A stretch of 64,000 nt of DNA from Actinokineospora diospyrosa (GCF_024171925.1 NZ_JAMTCO010000022.1:48468-112467); one strand, 5' to 3'; counted from the stretch's first letter, positions 1 through 9,168 are shown. The notes: generated from the letters alone by a model not told the origin. Numbers and translations are program-made.

Positions 1-1539
1 GGGGAGGGTGACGGTGAAGGTCGTGCCCGCGCCGGGGGTGCTGCGCACGGTGATCGCGCCGTCGTGCAGGGTGACCAGTTGCCGCACCAGGGCCAAGCCG
101 ATGCCGGTGCCCTCCTGGCTGCGCCCGCCCGCGCCGCGCACGCGGTGGAACCGGCGGAACACCAGTGGTAATTGGTCGGCGGGGATGCCGAGGCCGGTGT
201 CGGACACCGAGATCTCGACCCGCCCGTCCGGCGCCGGGCAGACCGCCACGGTGATCTGGCCGGACAAGGTGAACTTCACCGCGTTCGACAGCAGGTTGAG
301 CAGGATCCGCTGCCACATCTCGCGGTCCAGGTGGACCTCGCTGGCCAGCGGCGGGCAATCCAGCCGCAGGCGCAGACCGGCGCGCCGCACCGCGGGCTCG
401 AAGGAGCGCGCGATCGCCGTGGTGAACGCGCTCAGGTCGGTGCCGACCCGTTCCGCGCGCAACGCGCCGCTCTCGATGCGGGTGAAGTCCAGGATGTTGT
501 CGACCATCCGGCGCAACCGGGCGGCGTTGCGGCGGATCAGTTCCAGCCGGTCGCGCTGCCGGGGTCGCGGCGGGTCGTCCACATCGGCCAGCGCGTCCTC
601 GGCGGGTCCGGCGATCAGCGTCAGCGGGGTGCGCAACTCGTGGCTGATGTTGGCGAACAGCTCGGTCCGCGCCCGGTCCAGCTCCGCGAGCGCCTCGGCC
701 CGCAGCCGCTCCTGCTCCTGGGCCACCGCGCTGGCGAGCACCGCGGACGTGGTCGCCGCCACCAGGTCCAGGAAGTCCCGGTAGGCGCCGTTGACCTCCA
801 GCATCGGGTTGACCCGCACCACCATCACCCCGGCGGCGGAACTGGCCGACAGCAGCGGAAGCGTCAGCACCCCCGGCTCCAGCCAAGCGGCGGCACCGGT
901 GTCGGCGACCGCACGCAGCGCCGGGTCCCCGCCGTCGTGGCCCAGCATCCGGATCGACACCTCGGGCAGGTCGTCGCGGTTGCCCGCCAGCACCCGCGCC
1001 GCCACCTCGCCGATCCGCTCGACCTCGGTCAGCCCCGCCAGCGCCGTACCCAGCTCGCCCAACGTGCGCATCCGGCGCTCGCCGAGCACCCGCCCGGTCG
1101 TCTCGGTCACCAGGCACAGCACGCCGCCGACCGCCCCGGAGTCCAGCACCACCGGGTCGTAGGACAGGTCGAAGTAGGTCTGCTCGAGGAACCCGCGCCG
1201 GGCGATGGGGAACGGGTGGTCCTTGGCCCAGAACGACTCCCCGGTGCGCACCACCCGCTCCAGCAGCGGGTCGAGCACCTCCCACAGCTCGCCCCAGTTC
1301 TCCCGCGCCGGTCTGCCCAGCGCGCGCGGGTGCTTGTCGCCGATGGTCGGGGCGTAGGCGTCGTTGTAGAGCGCGACCCGCCGCGGACCCCAGAAGGTCA
1401 CCATCTGCTGGCTGGAGGACAACATGGTGCGCACCACCGCGCGCAGCTGCGGGTCCCACCCCGACCGCGGTCCCAGTGGCGTCGTGGCCCAGTCCACCGC
1501 GGTCATCAGCTCGCGCAGCCCACCCGCCCGCTCGACCAC
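1..1539 (-). CDS. PAS/GAF-type sensor histidine kinase, C-terminus cut by window edge
   Basis: The minus-strand frame is open from a GTG at 1539 to the left edge (513 codons, no stop), so the protein is partial. The GTG has a GGAGGGG ribosome site seven bases upstream; an in-frame ATG at 1506 is an alternative. The first 130 or so residues look like a PAS-type sensor (motifs SSSQQMVTFWGP and YNDAYAPTIGDKHP), typical of actinomycete kinases that sense through a non-membrane input domain. Around residue 300 lies the HisKA box FANISHELRTP with the phosphoacceptor His. It is followed by an HATPase_c domain with N box (LLNLLSNAVKF), G1 (SDTGLGIP) and G2 (EGTGIGLALV). No membrane helix was seen, so it is probably cytoplasmic. 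Receiver or phosphatase domains may continue beyond the edge. It is divergent from the MEDS-ATPase gene at 1737. Confidence 0.88.
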   Translation of the reverse strand, partial: MVERAGGLRELMTAVDWATTPLGPRSGWDPQLRAVVRTMLSSSQQMVTFWGPRRVALYNDAYAPTIGDKHPRALGRPARENWGELWEVLDPLLERVVRTGESFWAKDHPFPIARRGFLEQTYFDLSYDPVVLDSGAVGGVLCLVTETTGRVLGERRMRTLGELGTALAGLTEVERIGEVAARVLAGNRDDLPEVSIRMLGHDGGDPALRAVADTGAAAWLEPGVLTLPLLSASSAAGVMVVRVNPMLEVNGAYRDFLDLVAATTSAVLASAVAQEQERLRAEALAELDRARTELFANISHELRTPLTLIAGPAEDALADVDDPPRPRQRDRLELIRRNAARLRRMVDNILDFTRIESGALRAERVGTDLSAFTTAIARSFEPAVRRAGLRLRLDCPPLASEVHLDREMWQRILLNLLSNAVKFTLSGQITVAVCPAPDGRVEISVSDTGLGIPADQLPLVFRRFHRVRGAGGRSQEGTGIGLALVRQLVTLHDGAITVRSTPGAGTTFTVTLP

Positions 1540-1736
1540 TTCCCCGCCCCTCCTGCTCCGTGTCGGTCCACGACAGTAGCCGCAGACCGGCGGGTGCGCC
1601 GATGGCGAAGTCGGGCGTTAAGCCGGGCGACCCCGGCACGCGTAGATTGATGACCACCAGACTGACCCACCGGGTCGACCGCGGTGCCGGACGACGGCGC
1701 AGGCGTGTGGTGACGAACGTGGGAAGGGGCCCGACG

Positions 1737-2690
1737 GTGGATGGCGTTACGGGCCTGGGGGCGGACCCCGTGGCCATCGGCGCCGCGCACACCGCCCTGC
1801 TCTACCGCGGCGCCGTGGAGTACTTGGCCGCCGTGCTGCCGTTCGTGCGCGCGGGGGTGGCCGCCGGGGACGCGGTGATCGTCGCCGCACCCGCAGCGAA
1901 CCTGGCGATGCTGCGCGAGGAGTCCGCCGCCGAAGGCTTCGCCGCCGACGTCCGCTGGTTGGACATGGCCGAGGTCGGGGGCAACCCGGGTCGGATCGTG
2001 CCCGCCGTGCTGCACCCGGTGCTCGACCGGGCCGCCCGCGTGGTCACCGAGGTCGTCTGGCCCAAGCGGCCCTGGGCGCAGTACGCGTCCTGCGTGCGGC
2101 ACGAGGCACTGGCCAACCGGCTGCTCGACGGCCGCGAGTTGCGCCTGCTGTGCCCCTACGACGCGGCCGCCCTCGACGACTCCGTGCTCGCCGACGCGCT
2201 GGCCACCCACCCCGGCGTCCTCGACCGCGGCGGCTACCGGGCCAGCACCGACTACGCCCCCGAGGCCGCGCTCGCGAGCCACGGCGCGCCCTTGATCGAG
2301 CCGGTGCGGGCGGAGAGCCTGCTGGTCGGCATCGGCGAGTTGGGCGCGGCCAGGGCGCTGGTGTCCGCCCGGGCCCGCGCGCACGGCCTGGCCGAGCAAC
2401 GGGTCGGTGACGCGGCGCTGGTGGTCACCGAACTGGTCACCAACAGCATCGAGCACGGCGGCGGCGAAGCCACCCTGAGCGTGTGGTCCGCAGACGGGGA
2501 GCTGGTGTTCCAGGTCCGCGACGGCGGCAAGCTCGCCGACCCCCTCGCAGGCCTGCGCCCGGCCCCCATCGACCAGGCCCACGGTCGGGGGTTGTTGCTG
2601 GTGCAGACCCTCGCCGACCTGGTCACCATTCACTCGGCGGGGGACGGAACCGTCGTCCGCGCACATTTCACCCGGTCTTCGGGCGCTTGA
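1737..2690 (+). CDS. MEDS domain / anti-sigma-type ATPase protein
   Basis: The N-terminal half (about residues 15-170) matches the MEDS sensory domain (LLYRGAVEYLAAVLPFVRAG, then a stretch on values fetched from small molecules). The C-terminal half is a GHKL ATPase of the RsbW/anti-sigma class, with N box LVVTELVTNSIEHGG, G1 VRDGGK and G2 GRGLLLV. Such proteins are inferred to bind sigma or anti-anti-sigma partners in response to a signal sensed by MEDS. GTG 1737 is chosen because AAGGGG lies seven bases upstream; in-frame GTGs at 1707 and 1719 and an ATG at 1650 are alternatives. A possible promoter -10 (TAGATT, 1643-1648) sits in the divergent gap. It is followed 65 bp later by the two coupled genes at 2756 and 3220, suggesting a signalling set. 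Confidence 0.85.
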   Translation: MDGVTGLGADPVAIGAAHTALLYRGAVEYLAAVLPFVRAGVAAGDAVIVAAPAANLAMLREESAAEGFAADVRWLDMAEVGGNPGRIVPAVLHPVLDRAARVVTEVVWPKRPWAQYASCVRHEALANRLLDGRELRLLCPYDAAALDDSVLADALATHPGVLDRGGYRASTDYAPEAALASHGAPLIEPVRAESLLVGIGELGAARALVSARARAHGLAEQRVGDAALVVTELVTNSIEHGGGEATLSVWSADGELVFQVRDGGKLADPLAGLRPAPIDQAHGRGLLLVQTLADLVTIHSAGDGTVVRAHFTRSSGA

Positions 2691-2755
2691 TCCCGGGGCG
2701 GACCGGGTAAGTCCTCGGCAGGACAGCCCGAACCGCGACCAGGAGGGCAGTGGAG

Positions 2756-3223
2756 ATGACCGAGCATCCCCGCGGCGTGGCCCGCAGGCTCGTCGCCGTG
2801 ACCCGCGGCGGCGAACTGGACCCGAGCACCCGTTCCGGCGCGCTGGACGTGCTCGCCGGTGACGACCACCGCGACCGCCTCGCCGCGGTGCTGCGCGAAC
2901 TGGTGATCGCCACCGCCGACATGATGTTGTGCCGCGCCGAGTCGACCGGCCCGGACAAGGCGTTCGTGCTCGACCTGCGCGACGACAGCGGCGGCCCGGT
3001 GGACGTGGACACCCTGGACCCGCCGGTGCGCGCGCTGGTGCGGGCCCTGCTGGCGCAGCTCAACAGCAGCCCGCAGGACCTGGACCTGCAACTGGACCTC
3101 GCCATGCACGACGACCCCCGGTTCGACCCGGTGGACATCCTGGTGCTGGCCCTGCTGTGGACGGTCGGCTCCATCGAGTGGTGCGAACAGCACGACGCCC
3201 CGACCCCCGGCTGGTTGGCATGA
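2756..3223 (+). CDS. Hypothetical protein coupled to GAF-ANTAR regulator
   Basis: An acidic protein of 155 residues that I do not recognise. It has no signal peptide or membrane helix and is rich in Asp and Leu, with predicted helical stretches such as LAAVLRELVIATADMM and VRALVRALLAQL. ATG 2756 has a strong AGGAGGG eight bases upstream; GTG 2750 in the same frame lies too close to that site. The stop overlaps the start of the next gene by four bases (ATGA at 3220), so the two are translationally coupled and probably act together. A cytoplasmic adaptor or sensor partner role is possible but is inference only. Confidence 0.75.
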   Translation: MTEHPRGVARRLVAVTRGGELDPSTRSGALDVLAGDDHRDRLAAVLRELVIATADMMLCRAESTGPDKAFVLDLRDDSGGPVDVDTLDPPVRALVRALLAQLNSSPQDLDLQLDLAMHDDPRFDPVDILVLALLWTVGSIEWCEQHDAPTPGWLA

Positions 3224-3945
3224 GCGGTGTGGTCACCCTGGCCCAGGAATTGGCCGAGATGACCAGGCTGGTGGCGGGCGACGACATCGCCTCCGCCCTG
3301 GACCGCTTCACCTCCCGGGCCAAGAGCACCGTCCCCGGCTGCGCCCACGCCGCCCTCACCGTCCGAACCCACCGCGGCGACCTGGAAACCATAGGCGCGC
3401 ACCCCCTGGATCTCCTCCAACCGGGCCCCGTCACCGAAACCCTCACCCACCACGAACCCCGCCGCTTGGACGACGCCGCCGCAGACAAGCGCTGGCCAAC
3501 CTTCTCCAGTCAACTCCTACTGGCGAACATGCGCGGCTGCCTCTCATTGCCCGTGCCAACGGCCGAACGCGGTCAGGCGGCCCTCAGCTTGTTCACCCGC
3601 GAAGCCAACACCTTCGACGACCTGTCGTTCGACCTGGTGATGCTGCTGACGCTGAACGCGGGCGTGGTCTTCGACAACGTAAGCCTGTACGACGACAGTT
3701 CCCGCTTGGTCGAGCAACTCCGAACGGCGCTGTCCGCGCGGACGACGATCGGGCAAGCGCAAGGGTTGTTGATGCACCACTTCGGCTACGGCGTGGACGC
3801 GGCGTTCGAGGCGTTGACGGGGGCTTCGCAGGTGAGCAACCGGAAGCTACGGGACGTTGCTGCTGCGTTGGTGCGCGCGCATGAGGGGAACGGGTTCGAG
3901 GACGCGGTACGGGCGTTTCGGTTGTCTGCGCCGGATTTGGTGTGA
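3220..3945 (+). CDS. GAF-ANTAR antitermination regulator
   Basis: A 241-residue protein with an N-terminal GAF domain (about 20-165) and a C-terminal ANTAR domain (about 175-235). The ANTAR part shows the family signature: a coiled coil (LVEQLRTALSARTTIGQAQG), then GLLMHHFGYGVDAAFEAL and SNRKLRDVAAALV. ANTAR domains bind paired RNA hairpins in nascent transcripts and prevent termination; the GAF domain presumably senses a ligand or redox signal. Its RNA targets cannot be named. It overlaps the upstream unknown gene by four bases. The composite repeat begins just downstream. Confidence 0.92.
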   Translation: MSGVVTLAQELAEMTRLVAGDDIASALDRFTSRAKSTVPGCAHAALTVRTHRGDLETIGAHPLDLLQPGPVTETLTHHEPRRLDDAAADKRWPTFSSQLLLANMRGCLSLPVPTAERGQAALSLFTREANTFDDLSFDLVMLLTLNAGVVFDNVSLYDDSSRLVEQLRTALSARTTIGQAQGLLMHHFGYGVDAAFEALTGASQVSNRKLRDVAAALVRAHEGNGFEDAVRAFRLSAPDLV

Positions 3946-3983
3946 GGGCGCTGTTGCCGAGCCTTGAGTGACCACGGTTGTGT

Positions 3984-4142
3984 TTGTCCACAACGTGTCT
4001 TGTTGTCCACAGGCTGCTGGTCGATGCTCCCGTTCTGTCGGTGCTGATCGGTAGGCTGTGTATCGGGGGCTCTTGTGGCGGATGATCTTGTTGGGCGCGT
4101 TCTGCGCTAGTTGTTTGTCCACAACGTCTTCTGTTGTCCACA
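3984..4142 (+). promoter_or_regulatory. Four DnaA-box-like 9-mers in two pairs (copy A)
   Basis: Exact TTGTCCACA occurs at 3984-3992, 4003-4011, 4115-4123 and 4134-4142. Within each pair the start-to-start distance is 19 bp (about two helical turns) and the orientation is the same. TTGTCCACA is the preferred DnaA box of high-GC actinomycetes. Whether DnaA binds here is inference: there is no dnaA/dnaN neighbour and this is not shown to be an origin. Confidence 0.6.
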
Positions 4143-4356
4143 GGGCGCTGTTCGCTGCTCCCGTTGTGTCGGTGGTGCGCGGTAAGCTGTGTATTTGGGG
4201 GCTTTCGATCAGGTTGATCTTGAGGTAGGCCGTGGTTGGGAGTGCGTCGCAAGGGATTCGGTGCCTTCGGGTCGGCTCGCCTGCGGCATCGCGACCCGGT
4301 TCGGACGCCTCGTTGCCTGGCGGCAACCTCGGGCCCGATCCGCGATTTCGAGCTTT

Positions 4357-4501
4357 GCTCGATGGGGTGGACCTGTTTTGTGCGGGGCCCCTACGACACC
4401 CGTGGCAGGACCGCAAAGCAGGGGCCGAAAAGACTGGCCCTGCCGCGTGGAAACGCTACGGGTGTCGTCCCCCCACACAAAACAGGTCCACCCCATCGAG
4501 C
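4357..4501. repeat. 145-bp imperfect palindrome (copy A)
   Basis: The outer arms 4357-4382 and 4476-4501 are perfect 26-bp inverted repeats, starting GCTCGATGGGGTGG and ending CCACCCCATCGAGC. Inside, a further imperfect pair contains GACACCCGT and its complement ACGGGTGTC, and the centre has GCAGGGGCC facing GGCCCTGC. Transcribed, it would fold into a very long hairpin. A 145-bp relative is at 16313-16457 and the left part of another at 63911-64000. Confidence 0.9.
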
Positions 4502-4504
4502 AGT

Positions 4505-4735
4505 TGGCACCAGCGAGTCCGACTGTCCAGGTGCTGGGTTGGCAGGGCAGCCGAGAGCGGGCTGGTTTGGTACCGCCGGGTCCGACTGTCCACGGGCTGA
4601 GCAGGTGGGCTGGGGCGGACCTGACGGCAGGCGGGATGGCACCGCCGGGTCCGAGTGTCCAGGGGCTGGCCGGGCGGACCTGACGGAAGTGGAGATGGCA
4701 CCGCAGGTTCATACAGTCGGGTGGCTGGCTAGGTG
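4505..4735. repeat. Degenerate 63-69 bp tandem units (copy A)
   Basis: A motif GTCCGACTGTCCA (with variants) begins at 4517, 4580 and 4649, preceded by GGYACCRSCG and followed by a G-rich segment. A fourth, decayed unit lies near 4700. The related array is at about 16,100-16,310 on the other strand. Confidence 0.65.
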
Positions 4736-4742
4736 GGCGTCC

Positions 4743-5546
4743 CTACGACTTCAGGAAGGCGAGTAGGTCGGCGTTGAACTCTTGTTCGTGGGCGCCGTAT
4801 AGGCCGTGGGGGGCGCCTGGGTAGACCTTCAGTGTGGCGTTGGGGATCAGTGCGGCGGTGCGGTGGGCGGAGACGGTGATGGGGACGATTTGGTCGTCGT
4901 CGCCGTGGGCTATGAGGGTGGGGATGGTGATGGTCTTGAGGTCTTCGGTGAAGTCGGTTTCGGAGAACTGCTTTACGCACTCGTATGCCTGGTGCAAACC
5001 GGCCTGCAGGCTCCACAGCCAGAACGCGCGTCGGACGCCCTCGGACTCAACAGCACCTGGGCGGTTGAAGCCGTAGAAGGGCGCGCTCAAGTCCCAATAG
5101 AACTGTGATCGGTCGTTCTCCACCCCAGCCCGAATCCCGTCGAACACCTCTATAGGCACCCCGGGCACCATCTGCGGCGGGACCGCGCCGAGCAAGAGCA
5201 CCTTGGCGACCCGGTCGGTGCCGTGGCGGCCCAGGTAGCGGGCTACCTCGCCGCCGCCGGTGGAGTGGCCTACTAGGACTGCGTCGCGGAGGTCGAGGGA
5301 CTCGATCAATTGGGCGAGGTCGTCCGCGTAGGTGTTCATGTCGTTGCCGTGCCAGGTTTGGGTGGAGCGGCCGTGGCCTCGGCGGTCGTGGGCGATGGCG
5401 CGGTATCCGTTGTTGGCGACCAGGCGGGTCTGCCTGTCCCAGGCGTCGGCGTTGAGGGGCCAGCCGTGGCTGAAGACGACTGGTTGGCCGCTGCCGAGGT
5501 CCTTGTAGAACAGGTCGGTGCCATCGGTGGTGGTGAAGACGCTCAT
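4743..5546 (-). CDS. Alpha/beta hydrolase, chloroperoxidase-like
   Basis: A 267-residue cytoplasmic alpha/beta-fold hydrolase of the cofactor-free haloperoxidase/esterase group. Seen: the oxyanion region [12 protein letters not shown], the nucleophile elbow VGHSTGGGE, the acid in [11 protein letters not shown] and the catalytic His in PGAPHGL. Length and motif spacing fit the family (about 270 residues). The substrate cannot be inferred. The start ATG 5546 overlaps the stop of the upstream hydrolase by four bases (ATGA), so the two are co-translated. Its closest relative in the window is the hydrolase at 9223, which shares the segment around [14 protein letters not shown] and HGTDRV. The composite repeat lies just past its stop. 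Confidence 0.93.
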   Translation of the reverse strand: MSVFTTTDGTDLFYKDLGSGQPVVFSHGWPLNADAWDRQTRLVANNGYRAIAHDRRGHGRSTQTWHGNDMNTYADDLAQLIESLDLRDAVLVGHSTGGGEVARYLGRHGTDRVAKVLLLGAVPPQMVPGVPIEVFDGIRAGVENDRSQFYWDLSAPFYGFNRPGAVESEGVRRAFWLWSLQAGLHQAYECVKQFSETDFTEDLKTITIPTLIAHGDDDQIVPITVSAHRTAALIPNATLKVYPGAPHGLYGAHEQEFNADLLAFLKS

Positions 5547-6394
5547 GACTCGGCTCCCGGGGTGAACCGGCGGACGAACTCGAGCGCGGTGTCGGCGACC
5601 TCGCGCCAGCCGCTGTCGATGATCAGCGAGTGGCCGCGGTTGGGGATCTCGACGATCTCGGTGATGCCGGAGTTGTGGCGCTGGCGCTTGTACTCGGCGT
5701 TGGCCATCGCCCAGGGCACCGTGTTGTCCTTCTCGCCGGAGATGATCAGCAGCGGCCCGCGGTCCGGGTTCTCGTTGTCGACCTTGGCCTCGGTCCACGG
5801 GTTGAGGTTCGCCGTGGCCGCCTGGAACAGCGGCGCGCCGGGCGCGGGCACCGCGTAGGTCTCGAACAGGTGCTTCGCCTCGTCCTCGGCGACGGCGTTG
5901 GCGAAGGCGAAGCGGAACTGGTCGAAGGTCAGCGGGACCGCGCGGTGCCGGTTGGCCGGGTTGCTCAGCACCGGCGCGGACGCCCGCAGCGCCGAGATCG
6001 GCAGCGGCAGCACACCGCGGAACGGGGCCGGGTCGATGGCCACCGAGGTGACCGACAGGCCGCGGCCCGCCAGGATCTGGGTGATCAGGCCGCCGAAGGA
6101 GTGGCCGATGATCACGGGCTTGCGCTCCAGCCGCTCGACGAGCGCGCCCACGTGGTCGGCGATCTGACCGACCGTCTTGTTGGCGAACACCTCCGGGTTG
6201 GCGTTGGCCTCGGCGACGGTCTCCGGGTCGTCGGGCCACGACGCGGTCACCGCGGCGTACCCGGCTGCCTCGAACACCTCCGCCCACCGGTCCCAACTGC
6301 TGGGCAGCAGCCACAGGCCGTGGACGAAGACGACGGGGGTGCGGCCGGTGGCGTTGGCCCGCTCGACCTGCTCGGTGTCGTGTGCGTTGGTCAT
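5543..6394 (-). CDS. Alpha/beta hydrolase
   Basis: A 283-residue alpha/beta hydrolase with [12 protein letters not shown] near the oxyanion hole, the nucleophile motif IGHSFGGL, the acid in [10 protein letters not shown] and the catalytic His in PNRGHSL. It differs clearly from the downstream hydrolase, so the two are not a recent duplication. ATG 6394 is chosen by family length; an in-frame ATG at 6430 would add 12 residues, and neither has a clear Shine-Dalgarno sequence. The gene sits between the LAL regulator (stop 6465, same strand) and the second hydrolase. Co-expression with the regulator is possible but the 70-bp gap may hold its own promoter. Confidence 0.9.
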   Translation of the reverse strand: MTNAHDTEQVERANATGRTPVVFVHGLWLLPSSWDRWAEVFEAAGYAAVTASWPDDPETVAEANANPEVFANKTVGQIADHVGALVERLERKPVIIGHSFGGLITQILAGRGLSVTSVAIDPAPFRGVLPLPISALRASAPVLSNPANRHRAVPLTFDQFRFAFANAVAEDEAKHLFETYAVPAPGAPLFQAATANLNPWTEAKVDNENPDRGPLLIISGEKDNTVPWAMANAEYKRQRHNSGITEIVEIPNRGHSLIIDSGWREVADTALEFVRRFTPGAES

Positions 6395-6464
6395 GGCCAA
6401 AGCCTGGCCAAGAGTGAGGGGTCCTCGCATCAGTCACACGACTCTATCGCCCTCATCGTGTGAC

Positions 6465-9104
6465 CTACAGCCGCGCCAACGCGTCGCGTAAGGCGGAGCG
6501 CGACGTGATTCCCAGTTTGGGGAATACACGGTAGAGGTGTGCGCTGACGGTGCGCGGCGAGAGGAACAGGCGTTCGCCGATCTCCTTGTTACTTAAGCCC
6601 GAAGCCGCGAGTTTGGCCACTTCCAGTTGCTGCGCTGTTAGCGCTGCCGTATCGGGTTCAGTGTTGACGGCCAAGCCAGTGGCCCGTAGTTCCTGCTCAG
6701 CCCTCCGTTGCCAGGTAGTGGCACCGACACGGCGGAACAAGTCCACGGCACGACGTAGCTCGGGCCGGGCTTCGCCGGGACGGTGTCTACGGCGGTGGAG
6801 CTCACCGAGCGCCAGTCGAACGCGGGCATGGTCGAAGGGCCACTGTTCCACGAGCGGTAGGGCTAACGCGGCGCGGAACAGGCCGACGGCGTTGTCGTCA
6901 TCCGGCGTGCTCAATGCCTTGGCGGCAAACACATGTAGGCGGACGCGAGGTGACCGCTCGGCGAGCCCTGCGCACTCGGCAGCCTCAACACAAGCCAATG
7001 CCTCCTGAACCCGACGGGTCCGGATCGCAGACTCCACTAGGTCGAGGAGGAGCCAAGGGGAGTAGTCACCGTTCTTAGCGATCCCGGCCAAGGTGACGTA
7101 AGCGGTCTCATAGTCGCCATCAGCTAAGGAGGCAGCGGCACTGTTGCGAGCGGAGAGGGCTAGATGCAGAGCACTGCCGCGTGGTTCTGCCCAGCGTTCG
7201 ACGGTGTGGCTGTATTCACGAGCAGTGTCGACGTCGCCTCTACTAGCTGCCAGCCAGCCCAGCGTGCACCGCAAGTCGTTCGCGATCAGCTCCAGGTCAT
7301 GCCGCACGCACAGATCAAGGCCAGCCTCAGCTGCGGTCTCGGCGGCTTCCCACGAACCGGCGAGGAAGTGGTCATGCGCGGCGAGCCAGTACCCGGCTGC
7401 GGCATGCGTAACGGCGCCGGTACCGCTTTCCCGGTCGATCAGCTCCCGCACCCGTGCGCGGTGCTCATGTAAGCAGTCCAGCCAGGCCGCGAGCATGCAC
7501 AGTTCGACCACTCGCCCCGGTGAAACAGAGGCAGGCAGGAGGTCGAACGCCTCACGCAGCCGCCTATAGGCGTTGTCAACAGTGCCGGAGAGCACGCCAT
7601 AGACAAGCCTGGTGTGCTCAGACGCGTTGGTAAGGCCAGCCTTCAGCCTTACCCAATCGTCAGGCTCTTGGGCATAGGTGGCTACAACCATCCACACGTG
7701 TAAGACGCGGTCGGTTAGCGGAGTGTGCTCTAGCAGGCGCCGTGCGGCGGAGAGGTCACCGTCGCGCAGCAGGACGATCCTGGCGCGCGTGACCAGGCCG
7801 TGTGCGGGATCGTCGAGCCGGTCGCGGGCCTCGTCGAGCAGTTTCTGCGCCAAGTGCAGCTGCCCGGACTCACCCGCCAGCTCGGCGCCCCGGTGCAGCC
7901 TGCGCGCCGCGTCAGCCGGGTCCGGGCTCAACGCGGCCGCCCGGCGCAGGGCGGGGACGGCCAGGCCGCTGCCGCCGCGCAGGCTCGCCGCGAGCGCGGT
8001 TCGCTCGATCTCGGCGGCGACATCCTCGTCAGCCTCGACGGCGGCCTCGGCCAGGTGCCAAACGCGCCGCTGCGGGGTGTCCCGGTACAGCTCGGCGAGC
8101 TCGGCGTTGGCCGCGCGCAGCTCGTCCGGCGCCGCCGAGTCGATGATCGCCGAGCGCACCAGCGGGTGGCGGAACCGCAGGCCGGAAGGGGTGGAGTCGC
8201 GGGTGACCAGGCCGAGTCGCTCCAGCTCGGCCAACAGCGGCGGGGACAGCGAGGTCGGGTGCGCGCGGTTCTCCAGCCGGTCGCCGTCGAGCGCGGTGAG
8301 CAGCAACGTCCGCCGCACGTCGGTGTCCAACTCGCGCACCCGACCGGCGTAGGTCGCCTCCAGCTTCGTCCTGGTCGACGCCCCGGCCGGAAGCAGCTCA
8401 AGCCCGGTAGCGGCATCTGTGCCGAGGACGGTCGGCAGCTCTACCAGAGCTAGCGGGTTCCCGGCCGCGTAGCGAAGGACACGATCCCGGGCACGCTCAG
8501 GTAGGCCGGGGTGCAGTTGCGCGAGAAACGCGGCAGCGGCGGCATCGTCCAGGGGGTCGACCTCGTGCATGTGGATGCCCGGCGTAACCCGCTCGCTACT
8601 CAGCAGTGGTCTTCGCGCGAAGATGGCTCTTAAGTCATAAGGGCCTAGTCGCAGCAGCAGGAACATCATGACTTCACGGGTCGGCCGGTCCACCCAGTGG
8701 GCATCCTCTACCGCGACCAAGACAGGGCCATCCTTCGCGACCTCTGCCAACACCGCTAGAGACGCCACCGAGACGGCTAGCCGATCCGGCACGGGACCTG
8801 CTTCAAAGCCAAGAACCCGGCGCAGCACTTCACGGTGATACGGCTCTACGCGGTCGAAATACGACAGAACCGGCGCGAACAGTTGGTGCAACCCGGCGAA
8901 AGCGAGCTGGGCCTCGCTCTCGTACCCCGACCCGCCCAGCACCCGCATCCCGCGTTCGACCGCGTACTCGATCCCGGCCCTGAGCAGTACCGTCTTGCCG
9001 ACCCCTGGGTCGCCGTGGAGCACCAGGTTCGGCTCCACGGCCGGATCGCGGTCGATGGTGCGCCGCAGCGCCGCCAACTCCGCCGCACGGCCGATCACGG
9101 TCAC
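6465..9104 (-). CDS. LAL-family LuxR transcriptional regulator with N-terminal ATPase
   Basis: An 879-residue regulator of the large ATP-binding LuxR (LAL/MalT-like) family. It has an N-terminal AAA-type NTPase with Walker A GDPGVGKT at residues 31-38 and a Walker B-like segment (VLVAVEDAHWVD). A long helical middle region resembles TPR-type repeats, and the C-terminal LuxR helix-turn-helix occupies about residues 818-875 (LTAQQLEVAKLAASGLSNKE, then FLSPRTVSAHLYRVFPKLG). LAL proteins usually activate nearby catabolic or secondary-metabolism genes on binding a ligand. Start is GTG 9104. The 118-bp divergent gap to the hydrolase at 9223 contains a palindrome that could be its operator. Hydrolases on both sides are plausible targets. 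Confidence 0.93.
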   Translation of the reverse strand: MTVIGRAAELAALRRTIDRDPAVEPNLVLHGDPGVGKTVLLRAGIEYAVERGMRVLGGSGYESEAQLAFAGLHQLFAPVLSYFDRVEPYHREVLRRVLGFEAGPVPDRLAVSVASLAVLAEVAKDGPVLVAVEDAHWVDRPTREVMMFLLLRLGPYDLRAIFARRPLLSSERVTPGIHMHEVDPLDDAAAAAFLAQLHPGLPERARDRVLRYAAGNPLALVELPTVLGTDAATGLELLPAGASTRTKLEATYAGRVRELDTDVRRTLLLTALDGDRLENRAHPTSLSPPLLAELERLGLVTRDSTPSGLRFRHPLVRSAIIDSAAPDELRAANAELAELYRDTPQRRVWHLAEAAVEADEDVAAEIERTALAASLRGGSGLAVPALRRAAALSPDPADAARRLHRGAELAGESGQLHLAQKLLDEARDRLDDPAHGLVTRARIVLLRDGDLSAARRLLEHTPLTDRVLHVWMVVATYAQEPDDWVRLKAGLTNASEHTRLVYGVLSGTVDNAYRRLREAFDLLPASVSPGRVVELCMLAAWLDCLHEHRARVRELIDRESGTGAVTHAAAGYWLAAHDHFLAGSWEAAETAAEAGLDLCVRHDLELIANDLRCTLGWLAASRGDVDTAREYSHTVERWAEPRGSALHLALSARNSAAASLADGDYETAYVTLAGIAKNGDYSPWLLLDLVESAIRTRRVQEALACVEAAECAGLAERSPRVRLHVFAAKALSTPDDDNAVGLFRAALALPLVEQWPFDHARVRLALGELHRRRHRPGEARPELRRAVDLFRRVGATTWQRRAEQELRATGLAVNTEPDTAALTAQQLEVAKLAASGLSNKEIGERLFLSPRTVSAHLYRVFPKLGITSRSALRDALARL

Positions 9105-9154
9105 GCGCCCACTCTGCCCTACGTACGGGCTACTGAACGATATTCACGTAAGTG

Positions 9155-9168
9155 CGGTCATCTGACCG
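9155..9168. promoter_or_regulatory. Candidate operator palindrome
   Basis: CGGTCA-TC-TGACCG is a 6+6 inverted repeat in the divergent gap between the LAL regulator and the third hydrolase, 55 bp before the hydrolase start. Its position fits an operator for the LAL protein or another dimeric regulator. This is inference from symmetry and position only. Confidence 0.35.

Larger units (their letters stand above)
3960..4740 (+). repeat. Composite repeat, copy A (DnaA-box-like pairs, palindrome, tandem units)
   Basis: About 780 bp without a convincing gene. In order: two related units of about 125 bp (3981-4100 and 4112-4230), each with two TTGTCCACA 9-mers and a conserved tail (TGTCGGTG, then CGGTARGCTGTGTAT); a linker; a 145-bp palindrome (4357-4501); and degenerate tandem units of 63-69 bp. 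The same order recurs at the right edge (63.54-64.0 kb) as far as the window shows, and in inverse complement at 16.1-16.98 kb. ORFs inside are low-complexity and occur on both strands, so I treat the block as non-coding. Confidence 0.85.

Noticed and set aside
172..1650. Plus-strand frames across the left-edge kinase
   Set aside because: Their translations are Arg/Pro/Gln-rich shadows; the minus strand reads as a clean PAS-HisKA-HATPase protein.
3984..4142. A chromosomal replication origin
   Set aside because: Only paired boxes within a dispersed repeat are present; there is no dnaA, dnaN, rpmH or other origin neighbour and no AT-rich unwinding region.
3960..4230. A CRISPR array
   Set aside because: Units are about 125 bp with conserved sequence throughout, not short repeats with unique spacers, and no cas gene is present.
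3593..4766. ORFs within repeat copy A on both strands
   Set aside because: They run through palindromes and tandem repeats, recur wherever the repeat occurs, and have no recognisable domain or ribosome site.
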